Part shown: positions 1 through 7,061 of the stretch, piece after piece
Position numbering within the stretch: position 1 is the first letter of the stretch
Layout: each line of letters begins with the position of its first letter
Source of the DNA: Spirochaetales bacterium
Lineage (GTDB): Bacteria > Spirochaetota > Spirochaetia > JABEVK01
DNA: 32,322 bases
Direction: 5' to 3'
Assembly (NCBI GenBank): GCA_013044245.1
Contig: JABEVK010000139.1
Location: 1 to 32,322, forward strand
Position numbers and translations under genes: made by a program
Notes under the pieces: model-generated
Database searches by the model: none
Told to the model about the DNA's origin: nothing
Seen by the model: the letters and a program-made list of their open reading frames with translations, nothing else

Positions 1-1569
1 CCTGGTTGGTGGAAGGCGGCCAAAGGCCCTGCCTACCAGGTACTCGTCTACTCGTTTGCCGATTCGAACGGCGACGGATGGGGTGACCTCAAGGGTCTTA
101 CCCAACACCTCGACTATTTGAATGACGGGAAAGGTGCCCAAGGTCACAGCTTAAACGTTTCGGTTATTTGGTTATCCCCGATTTTCCCCGCCGATTCGTA
201 CCATGGGTATGATGTCGACAATTACTTCGCCATCGACCCCAAATGGGGAACGATGCAAGATTTTGAAAATCTTGTCGCGGAGGCCCACAAACGAGGGATC
301 AAAGTCATTTTGGACATGCCTTTTAACCATACGGGCCGAGGCAACCCCTGGTTTCAATCGTTTGCCAACAACCCCAAAGGTCCCTACGGTAATTGGTACA
401 TTCAAAAAAATCCCAAGGTGACGTACGGCTATGGCGAAGGCGGTTGGAATACAACCTATGATGAAGATTCAAACCCCGTGGTCTACTATTCTTCGTTCTG
501 GGCGGGAATGCCCGATTTGAACGCATCAAATCCGCAAGTAATTCAAGAATACCACAAGATCCTTAAATTCTGGTTAGAACGCGGGGTCGACGGCTTTCGT
601 TTTGACGCCGCTAAGTTTATCTTTAATGGTGGAAAGTACCCTCGCGGTACCCCTACGGTCAAGATGAACAACGAATTTTGGTCAAGCCTGCGGTCATACG
701 CCCGGACGATCAACCCCAATGTCTTCTTTCTTGGCGAAATATACTCCTGGTCAGTTCCCGAACTAGCGGCCTATGCCGATAGCCTGGACAGCGACTTTGA
801 TTTTGCCGATGCCCACACGATGATTAACATCATTGGGGGAGGAAGCTTCAGCGGCCTTAATTCGATGGAAAAATCGAGCTTGGCAATCTTTGATCAACAC
901 CCCAACTTTACCCCTTCAACACTCCTCACCAACCACGATCAAGATCGACTGATGAGTCAGCTCATGGTGCTAACCGGTCAGGACCCTGTCTTTAGTTTAC
1001 AACTCAATAAATTTGCCGCCGCCGTCGAACAAACTCTGCCAGGTCTGCCGTGGGTCTACTATGGCGAGGAACTCGGTATGATCGGCGCTCGGTACATGAA
1101 CGATGATGTGGCGCGTCGTGATGACTTTATTTGGAACAATGATCGGGGATCTCCCCCGAATCCCACCTGGGCCATTAGTAACGGGCACGACGCGGTTGAC
1201 CAAAACGATAACACTCCCTCGGTAGAAACTCAAAATAAAGACCCGAAATCCCTTTTGAATTTTTACCGGCGATTATCCGATTTACGTGTCGCCAGCCCCG
1301 CGATCCAGGGGGGAACCTATCAACCGATTACCTGGGATAACTTTACAGCCAATGAAATGTACGCTTATGAACGGGTTGCCCCGGCCCAAACCGTGCTCGT
1401 TGTTCATAACATGGACACTCACAGCCCCCAATTACCCCTGCCTGCTGGGTTAAAACTGGTTCCGTTTTGGAACTCAGTTGAGGGTTTGCTGCCAACCGGC
1501 CAAAAGGTGATCAGCGGTCAATTAACAATTCCCGCTTTGCAAAGTACTGTTTGGGTAGTTGAAAAGTAG
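1..1569 (+). CDS. GH13 alpha-amylase, 5' end outside window
   Basis: Glycoside hydrolase of family 13 that should cleave alpha-1,4 glucosidic bonds in starch or dextrins. The reading frame is open from base 1, and the first 39 visible codons already encode the beta-1 strand and the typical SNGDGWGDLKGL region, so the gene starts upstream and the TTG at 118 is not its start. In window numbering (522 residues visible) the conserved regions are region I DMPFNH (105-110), nucleophile Asp202 in GFRFDAAK, acid/base Glu246 in LGEIYS, and Asp313 in TNHDQDR. All canonical histidines are present. A beta-sandwich C-terminal domain ends the protein. The character is closest to GH13_36-like amylases, but the subfamily is my inference. 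It converges on the mal operon. Signal peptide and localisation cannot be judged because the N-terminus is missing. Confidence 0.93.
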   Translation, partial: PGWWKAAKGPAYQVLVYSFADSNGDGWGDLKGLTQHLDYLNDGKGAQGHSLNVSVIWLSPIFPADSYHGYDVDNYFAIDPKWGTMQDFENLVAEAHKRGIKVILDMPFNHTGRGNPWFQSFANNPKGPYGNWYIQKNPKVTYGYGEGGWNTTYDEDSNPVVYYSSFWAGMPDLNASNPQVIQEYHKILKFWLERGVDGFRFDAAKFIFNGGKYPRGTPTVKMNNEFWSSLRSYARTINPNVFFLGEIYSWSVPELAAYADSLDSDFDFADAHTMINIIGGGSFSGLNSMEKSSLAIFDQHPNFTPSTLLTNHDQDRLMSQLMVLTGQDPVFSLQLNKFAAAVEQTLPGLPWVYYGEELGMIGARYMNDDVARRDDFIWNNDRGSPPNPTWAISNGHDAVDQNDNTPSVETQNKDPKSLLNFYRRLSDLRVASPAIQGGTYQPITWDNFTANEMYAYERVAPAQTVLVVHNMDTHSPQLPLPAGLKLVPFWNSVEGLLPTGQKVISGQLTIPALQSTVWVVEK

Positions 1570-1589
1570 AAGCTAAAAAAAGCAAAAAT

Positions 1590-1672
1590 TCGTGATTACA
1601 TGCAAACGAGTTTGTGTCTATTTCTTCTCACGACATAAGCTCGTTTGCATCATGTTATAGACTCAATCACGA
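1590..1672. terminator. nested inverted repeats between convergent genes
   Basis: The convergent intergenic gap contains a perfect 11-bp inverted repeat, ATGCAAACGAG (1600-1610) and CTCGTTTGCAT (1640-1650). It sits inside an outer perfect 8-bp pair, TCGTGATT (1590-1597) and AATCACGA (1665-1672). The position suggests a bidirectional terminator for the amylase and the mal operon. However, the loop is 29 nt and there is no T-tract directly after a stem. The inner arms contain GCAAACG/CGTTTGC, the half-site of the operator upstream of malE, so a regulator-binding role is an alternative. Confidence 0.45.
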
Positions 1673-1703
1673 CGAGATATAATCACAAACTTTTAAATTT
1701 TGA

Positions 1704-2552
1704 TCACTGTTTGCGGGGTTTGTTTTTGAAGCGGCTCATATAGACCATAATCACTCGTAAACCTAACAGCAAAGAATAAGCAACCATGGCAACGGCCATC
1801 CCCCATTGAGGAACTAACCCACCAAAGATGGCAGCAATCAACCCTGGCCCTGCCGTCACGCAGGCCACCGTTTTTAACGAAGGCCAATAGCCAACACGAC
1901 GCCGTTCGCTGGGTGTTTGCCAACCAATTCGCAGACCAGACATAGCCAAGAACATCCCCAAAATCAAGACGAAGATTAAATTCTGCAACAGCATCAAAGC
2001 AAAGATACTTAAAAATGCACCAGGCACCTCTACCGTTGATAACGCGTACAGGGAACCTTTCACAAAGTTGGTAAAGGCGTCAAAGTTTTGCGAGAGTTTC
2101 AACAGGCCTGTTTGATCAATGCCGTCAAGCACCGCCGCAGGGCCGTTGACAGAAAAACTTCCTGACTGGATAAGAACGCGCTGACCAGCAAAGGCAAGGT
2201 AAGGAGGCGTAAGTTTGTCAGACGCGCCTTTTTCAAACGCAATCGTCCAACCATTGAAGGTAATCTTTTCAGGAGTAGAAGGTGTTTTAACCAGCTGGCC
2301 CTTTTGAAAGGCAATACCATCCCCTTCATGGGCAACCGCCAGCCAAGCAGAACCCAAACCTGGGTAATGCGTGCTTTGACCGTTTTCTACACAAACAGTA
2401 TAGCGGCTTAACATAAAAGGAAAAGCCGCCATTAAGGAACTGAGAACCAAAAAAAGAATCGCCAAGATCGCGGGTGCATTACCGCACTCGCGAGCATCGG
2501 CATTAAATAACTGAGCGCGGAGCGCTGTCCGCCAGAAACTGGACTTTGCCAA
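1704..2552 (-). CDS. DUF1189-like membrane protein of maltodextrin operon
   Basis: Integral membrane protein of 282 residues resembling the DUF1189 group (called maltodextrin utilisation protein YvdJ/MalA in Firmicutes). Its biochemical role is unknown. One hydrophobic segment lies near residues 28-48, followed by an extracytoplasmic domain of about 125 residues, then three further hydrophobic segments between about 180 and 270 and a basic tail. This one-plus-three topology with an external loop is usual for the group. The start is TTG at 2552 with AAGGG about 7 nt upstream, only 3 nt after the malG stop, so it is the last gene of malEFG and translationally close to malG. The context points to a helper of maltodextrin transport. 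The family assignment is by resemblance, not by search. Confidence 0.7.
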   Translation of the reverse strand: MAKSSFWRTALRAQLFNADARECGNAPAILAILFLVLSSLMAAFPFMLSRYTVCVENGQSTHYPGLGSAWLAVAHEGDGIAFQKGQLVKTPSTPEKITFNGWTIAFEKGASDKLTPPYLAFAGQRVLIQSGSFSVNGPAAVLDGIDQTGLLKLSQNFDAFTNFVKGSLYALSTVEVPGAFLSIFALMLLQNLIFVLILGMFLAMSGLRIGWQTPSERRRVGYWPSLKTVACVTAGPGLIAAIFGGLVPQWGMAVAMVAYSLLLGLRVIMVYMSRFKNKPRKQ

Positions 2553-2555
2553 ACT

Positions 2556-3458
2556 TTAACCCTTATCGGCTCCTGATGTTAATCCGTAAATGATGAACCG
2601 TTGGCTGAGAAGGTTGACGATGACAATGGGAATTGTCAAGAGTAAGCCTGCCGCCATGAAGTTCAACGGGTTATACATCAAGGTCTCATAAGGGTCAGTC
2701 ATGCGGAAGATCGTCAAGGCAACGGTATCGGCACGACCGGGGGTTAACAACTGTGACGGGATGATGTAGTCAAGCCAAGGTTGCATAAAGGCGTTAACCG
2801 CAACAAACCCTAAAATCGGTACAGAAAGCGGAAAGATAATTCTAAAAAAGACAGTTAGGTTTGAGGCGCCGTCTATACGTGCCGCTTCATCAAGCGACAT
2901 AGGGATATTACGCATAAAGCCACGAATCAAATAGATGTTGTACGGGACCGCCGAAGCCACATAGAACGTAACAAAGTACAAGGGCTGGTTCAACCAACCA
3001 AAGCTTTTAAAGATCAGGAACAAGGCGATCATTCCCATAAACGACGGGAACATTTGCAATAACAAAAGGACGACCAATAACGGACGGCGGCCTTTAAAGC
3101 GAAACCGCGAAAACACGTAAGCCGCCATAGTCGAAAAGATAACCACGACGAAGGTGTTGAGCACCGCCACACTCAGCGATCGCAAAAATGAAGCCACAAA
3201 ATCTGAGGTTGGTTGTGTGCTCTGGCTTTTATAGGTGAACAAGTACGCGTAATGTTCCCACGTAAAATGTGAAAAGTCAGGAATCAAGCTAACACCCGAC
3301 AACAACTTTCCGGGAGTAAAGGAAGCCAAAATCATCCACAAGAGGGGGATGATAATCATCAAGGTTGCCAAGGCTAACCAGGCATGGACAAAAATGCTGC
3401 CCAAAACACGGCCGCTTCGAGCCGCCCTTGTACGGGGATGGAGTTGAGATTGTGTCAT
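2556..3458 (-). CDS. malG: maltodextrin ABC transporter permease MalG
   Basis: Inner-membrane permease subunit of a maltose/maltodextrin-type ABC importer, partner of MalF. It has 300 residues, normal for MalG. A first transmembrane helix lies near residues 25-45 and five more follow. The cytoplasmic EAA loop that docks the ATPase is visible as EAARIDGASN followed by FFRIIFPL around residues 197-215. The extracytoplasmic part between the first two helices is somewhat enlarged, as in MalG rather than in simple sugar permeases. The start ATG overlaps the malF stop by 4 nt (ATGA), so the two subunits are translationally coupled. The downstream DUF1189 gene follows after 3 nt. The matching ATPase is not in this window. 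Confidence 0.93.
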   Translation of the reverse strand: MTQSQLHPRTRAARSGRVLGSIFVHAWLALATLMIIIPLLWMILASFTPGKLLSGVSLIPDFSHFTWEHYAYLFTYKSQSTQPTSDFVASFLRSLSVAVLNTFVVVIFSTMAAYVFSRFRFKGRRPLLVVLLLLQMFPSFMGMIALFLIFKSFGWLNQPLYFVTFYVASAVPYNIYLIRGFMRNIPMSLDEAARIDGASNLTVFFRIIFPLSVPILGFVAVNAFMQPWLDYIIPSQLLTPGRADTVALTIFRMTDPYETLMYNPLNFMAAGLLLTIPIVIVNLLSQRFIIYGLTSGADKG

Positions 3459-5551
3459 TCGTTGCCCCCTTCGTCTTTGAAGGATTTCGATCGGACCATG
3501 TTAAAGACAGAAAAGGCCCCGACAATTAAGAAGATAACGATCGAGTAAACCGCCGCGACATTGAATTGCTCGAAGCCTTTGGTAAACGACAGTTTGTAAA
3601 TCCACGAAATCAAGATGTCTGTTTGCCCTGGCAAGGCACTGGCAATAATCTTCATGCTGTTGGGAATCTGACTGGGTTCCCAGGCAGGCCCACCACCGGT
3701 TAAGAAGAATACCGCACCAAAGTTGTTGAAGTTAAAGCTGAAGGTCATGATCAAAGCTGGCACAGTAGCCGAAAGGACCATGGGTAAGGTAATCGACCGG
3801 AACCGCTCAAAGGATGAAGCACCATCGACTTCGGCGGCTTCGTACATATCTTTGGGGATGGCTGACAAAATACCAATGATCATCATCATATGGTAGGGGG
3901 CCCCAAACCACAAGTTTACCAGCACGACGACAGTCTTTGCCAACGCGCCGTTGTAAACTTGAGTAAACCAGAAGATCGGCTGATCGGGGTGACCTTCCAA
4001 ACCGATAGAAGCGAGGAACTGAGTCACTGGCTGCATCAAGTGTGTGGCAAACAACAGCTGGTTAGCTAAGCCGTTGGTGTCAAAAACGTTTTTAAACACC
4101 ATGAGTACGATCAACTGCGGCAAAGCCCAGGGCAAAATCATAATAGCCCGCCAAAACTTTCGCCCTTTCACGAGCGGTGATTCCACCACCATGGCGTTGA
4201 TAAAGCCTAAAGCAAAAACCGTAAAGCTGGACATAATCGCCCAGAAAACCGTCCAAGCAAAAATTTGGCCAAAGATCAACAACCAAGACGGGTCGAGCAC
4301 AAGGAAGCGGAACGTGTCAAAGCCGACCCAATGAACCAAATTTTGACCGACGTGAACTTTGTAGGTGTAGTCCGTGAATGCCAAAAGGAATGTAAAGGCA
4401 AAGGGAATTACGGTAAAGAATAAAATCGCCACAAAGGCTGGCGCCGACACAATGTACGAAAACAACGTGTGCCAGATCCGTGAAACAAACTTGGTAAACG
4501 GCTCAACTTCGCCCGTCGTTTCATAGTCGACTCGCGATAGGTAGGCATCCATCATTCCCAAGACCCAAAGGAATGCCGCAATCAAAAGGATGATTAGCGC
4601 AATTAACCCGTTACCGATGTAGTTAACCGAGTTATCAGCCGTAAGCCAGGTACTGGTTTGATCAAATAAAACAATTTTTTTACCGGCATATTGATCACCA
4701 ATTACTAATGAACCCAACGAGAACAAGCCCCAAAGTCCTTTGGTAAAAAACCCACCAAAGTCACGAAAAGGGTAAGTCGGTTTACCTTTTTGGTACGCGT
4801 AATTAGGATATTGATAGTGATGCACAAACAACGCCATCGCCGCGGCCGCAGTTTGCGCTGAAAGGTCGTTTGTGGTTTTGGCTGTGGGCGTTACCGCTGG
4901 GGAAGAACTCGGGCCATACATATCCGACGAACTCGAAGAAGAATTTGTCGAGCTAGCATGAGAGGCCGTACTTTCACTGGAACTAGCGGGGCCGTACAAG
5001 TCTGCGTCAGACGATTTTTTGGCTGAGGCCGGCTTCGTGGCCGGTGGAGACGCCTTTTTAGTCGGAGTGGAATCACCATACAAATCCGTTGAGCTCGAAG
5101 AATTGGACGAACTCGTGGAATCCCCATACAGATCTGAGGACCCCGAGGCTTTGGAGCTAGAAGTATCTTCAAGCGCGCCCAAAGAGTGCGCTACCGGATG
5201 AGGTTTTTGCGGTGCAGGTTTAGCCGCCGTCTGAGCGGCCTTTTGAGCTGCCGTTTGACTAAGCGCTTGAGTCTCCATAGCTTTTTGAGCAGGAGATGCG
5301 GCCGGGGGGGCTGGCAACGTAACTTTATGGGTCTCAATGGCCCACCAGCGATCCCAGTGGGAAGTTGAAAGTTCTACCCCGATCAACAGCACCGGGATAG
5401 CCAACCAAAGGAGACCCTTGAGGACTTGTTTATTAATAAACTGTCCTAGCCCAGGAAGGACAAAAGACGCTACAGCAGAGACTCCCGCCATAGCTGAAAA
5501 AGGCCTTCTGGGTTTTGCCGAGGAAACGGCGGACGAATCTTGCGATTTCAC
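3455..5551 (-). CDS. malF: MalF permease with TM2-like N-terminus and Ser-rich YG-repeat insert
   Basis: Permease subunit of the maltodextrin ABC importer, 698 residues. The C-terminal 350 residues are a standard MalF core, with the EAA loop EAAEVDGASS near residue 571 before RFRSITLPM. The N-terminal 340 residues are unusual. A PGLGQ...KG hydrophobic hairpin (33-62) resembles TM2-like domains. Next come an Ala/Pro/Gln stretch and a Ser/Thr-rich low-complexity segment (about 130-225) with DLYG at 140, 156 and 184 and DMYG at 210. A second helix then ends in DAYLSR (335-340), which resembles the second half of the TM2-like module. I chose GTG 5551 because GAGGG lies 5 nt upstream. The GTG at 5563 is in frame but has no ribosome site. 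It overlaps malG by 4 nt. Confidence 0.9.
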   Translation of the reverse strand: MKSQDSSAVSSAKPRRPFSAMAGVSAVASFVLPGLGQFINKQVLKGLLWLAIPVLLIGVELSTSHWDRWWAIETHKVTLPAPPAASPAQKAMETQALSQTAAQKAAQTAAKPAPQKPHPVAHSLGALEDTSSSKASGSSDLYGDSTSSSNSSSSTDLYGDSTPTKKASPPATKPASAKKSSDADLYGPASSSESTASHASSTNSSSSSSDMYGPSSSPAVTPTAKTTNDLSAQTAAAAMALFVHHYQYPNYAYQKGKPTYPFRDFGGFFTKGLWGLFSLGSLVIGDQYAGKKIVLFDQTSTWLTADNSVNYIGNGLIALIILLIAAFLWVLGMMDAYLSRVDYETTGEVEPFTKFVSRIWHTLFSYIVSAPAFVAILFFTVIPFAFTFLLAFTDYTYKVHVGQNLVHWVGFDTFRFLVLDPSWLLIFGQIFAWTVFWAIMSSFTVFALGFINAMVVESPLVKGRKFWRAIMILPWALPQLIVLMVFKNVFDTNGLANQLLFATHLMQPVTQFLASIGLEGHPDQPIFWFTQVYNGALAKTVVVLVNLWFGAPYHMMMIIGILSAIPKDMYEAAEVDGASSFERFRSITLPMVLSATVPALIMTFSFNFNNFGAVFFLTGGGPAWEPSQIPNSMKIIASALPGQTDILISWIYKLSFTKGFEQFNVAAVYSIVIFLIVGAFSVFNMVRSKSFKDEGGNE

Positions 5552-5574
5552 AAAAACCCTCACAAATAAAGTAT

Positions 5575-5599
5575 GAAGGAGGGACGCCGCCCCTCCTTC
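5575..5599. terminator. malE-malF intercistronic hairpin
   Basis: A perfect 9-bp stem, GAAGGAGGG (5575-5583) and CCCTCCTTC (5591-5599), with a 7-nt loop lies between the malE stop and the malF start. On the minus strand it is followed by a weak A/T stretch without a clean U-run. It is best read as a partial terminator or mRNA 3'-end stabiliser that leaves more malE than malF message, a known arrangement in binding-protein operons. Confidence 0.6.
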
Positions 5600-5611
5600 T
5601 CTAGTGTAATG

Positions 5612-6964
5612 CTACTTGTTATTGTCCGCCAGCCACTTTTTAGCCAACGTAACAGCTTCCGCTTGACCTTCTGCGGGAGTCTTTTTTCCATCCCAAACGT
5701 CAGAATAGATCTGACCCATAGGAATATTGTAGTAAACATCCATCGCCTTGCGGTACTGATTGTTAGGCAGGAAGTAAGCCGGTTCCGGATAGCTGTATTG
5801 GAAAGCCTTAGCCATTTCTTCTTTCACCCAGTCGTTACCGTAGCTAACGCTGATGGGCGAATTCTTGCGGAGCGCCGGGAGGTAAGACGACGTCTTAATC
5901 ATCGTTTCCATCGCTTCGCGGGTATACAACAGGCGATACAGTTCTTCGGCCGCGGAGGGGTAGTGGGTAAAGCCGTTAACAACAAAGCCTTTCGTTCCCA
6001 CAAAGGGTGTCAGACGATTCCCCTGCCAGGTTGGCATCGCGGCAAAGCCCAGCTTGTAGTGGCCTTTTTCCATGGCGCCTTTCACGTCCTGCCAGGTCCC
6101 TACTAAACTAAAGGGAGCAGTTTGGTTATTTAACCAGTCATCCCAGTTATTCAAACCGGTCATCGAAGAACCAGGAATGCGGCGGCCATTGGCCAGCACC
6201 CACAAGTCAGCCTTCGAGGCTTCTTTAATAAAGTCGAGGCCGCCACGGAACGAGGCTTTTTCAAAGCCAGGGTCCAGAGGGTTGCCGTCGCCATAAATTT
6301 CCCAACCGTCAGCGGTCAAACTCGGGTAGGCCGACCAAACCTCGGTCAGCGACATGGGGAACACAATGTTCACATGCTTGCCACGGTAGAAGGGCCTATC
6401 GTTTTTCCACTTTTTCGCTAAAGCAAAGATTTTTTCCCAAGTATTGAATTCGCGGGGCAAGTTAACATCATCAGTTCGTACACTGTAGCCCAGCTTTTCG
6501 AGCATGGTCTTGTTGTACGCAAATACCATGCCGTTGTAGGCCAACGGAATGTAGACGTACGATCCCGCAGGGTTGGCATTCTCAAAAAATGGTGGCTGAG
6601 TAACATGTTGCCCTAGCCAAACCAAGTGAGGGTCAAGCGCTAACAGCGACTGAGCGTTGCGGGATACTTCGCTATCGATCGCCAAAACGACATCGGCAAA
6701 GCTATCTTGAAGCTGGCTGATCTTGTCAGTTGCTCCGGTAGCATCGGCGTGAATATAAGTAACGGCACCCTGATGGTTGGGGTGTGCTTTGTTCCACATG
6801 GCGACAATGGCCGCGCCCCAGGCGTCCGAATCAACGGCCACGCTGATTTTGGCGCCCGGCTCAATCGCGAAAGAATGGGTGCTGTCAATCCAAACCGGCG
6901 CAGACTGGCCAAAAGCGGCTGCCGTCAACATTAACGACACGAAAACTGCGAGAATGATTTTCAT
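5612..6964 (-). CDS. malE: maltodextrin-binding periplasmic protein MalE
   Basis: Solute-binding protein of the maltose/maltodextrin ABC importer, 450 residues. It has a Sec signal peptide with a hydrophobic core at residues 3-15 and an AFG-QS-type signal peptidase I site near residue 20. No lipobox cysteine is present, so the mature protein should be free in a periplasm, which supports a diderm. Family-1 binding-protein features are visible: a LNNWDDWL-type helix, the segment AYNGMVFAYNKTML (around 142-155), and TxxSYLPALRK near the C-terminus. ATG 6964 has AAAGGAG 8 nt upstream. It is the first gene of malE-malF-malG-DUF1189, transcribed from a promoter that carries a LacI-type palindrome just downstream. 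The exact ligand cannot be read from sequence; the neighbouring amylases argue for maltodextrins. Confidence 0.9.
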   Translation of the reverse strand: MKIILAVFVSLMLTAAAFGQSAPVWIDSTHSFAIEPGAKISVAVDSDAWGAAIVAMWNKAHPNHQGAVTYIHADATGATDKISQLQDSFADVVLAIDSEVSRNAQSLLALDPHLVWLGQHVTQPPFFENANPAGSYVYIPLAYNGMVFAYNKTMLEKLGYSVRTDDVNLPREFNTWEKIFALAKKWKNDRPFYRGKHVNIVFPMSLTEVWSAYPSLTADGWEIYGDGNPLDPGFEKASFRGGLDFIKEASKADLWVLANGRRIPGSSMTGLNNWDDWLNNQTAPFSLVGTWQDVKGAMEKGHYKLGFAAMPTWQGNRLTPFVGTKGFVVNGFTHYPSAAEELYRLLYTREAMETMIKTSSYLPALRKNSPISVSYGNDWVKEEMAKAFQYSYPEPAYFLPNNQYRKAMDVYYNIPMGQIYSDVWDGKKTPAEGQAEAVTLAKKWLADNNK

Positions 6965-6980
6965 GCGCTCTTACTCCTTT

Positions 6981-6992
6981 GCAAACGTTTGT
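6981..6992. promoter_or_regulatory. LacI/MalR-type operator
   Basis: GCAAACGTTTGT contains the perfect 10-bp palindrome CAAACGTTTG (6982-6991). It closely matches the operator of LacI-family maltose regulators (MalR-type GCAAACGTTTGC). It lies between malE and the divergent GH13_20 gene and directly abuts the malE ribosome-binding site, so it could control both. The regulator gene is not in the window. Confidence 0.7.
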
Positions 6993-7006
6993 ATATTTGC
7001 TAAACC

Positions 7007-7036
7007 AGTGTAGCTGGATATGACGTTGGTCGTCAA
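7007..7036 (-). promoter_or_regulatory. malE promoter
   Basis: On the minus strand TTGACG (7036-7031) is followed after 18 bp by TACACT (7012-7007). Transcription should start near 7000, about 36 nt before the malE ATG. The operator-like palindrome at 6981-6992 then lies within the first 20 transcribed bases, a position suited to repression. Confidence 0.7.
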
Positions 7037-7061
7037 GAAAAACTTCCGGCAAGGAGCGGCT

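Noticed and set aside
118-120. TTG as start of the first amylase
   Set aside because: The frame is open back to base 1 and encodes conserved GH13 sequence there, so the gene begins outside the window.
5573-6106. Open frame of 177 codons opposite malE
   Set aside because: It is antisense to malE and its start lies in the malE-malF hairpin; no family features.
7020-7061. Longer start for the GH13_20 enzyme
   Set aside because: No ribosome site at 7020, whereas AAGGAG sits 5 nt before ATG 7062; the extra bases overlap the malE promoter.
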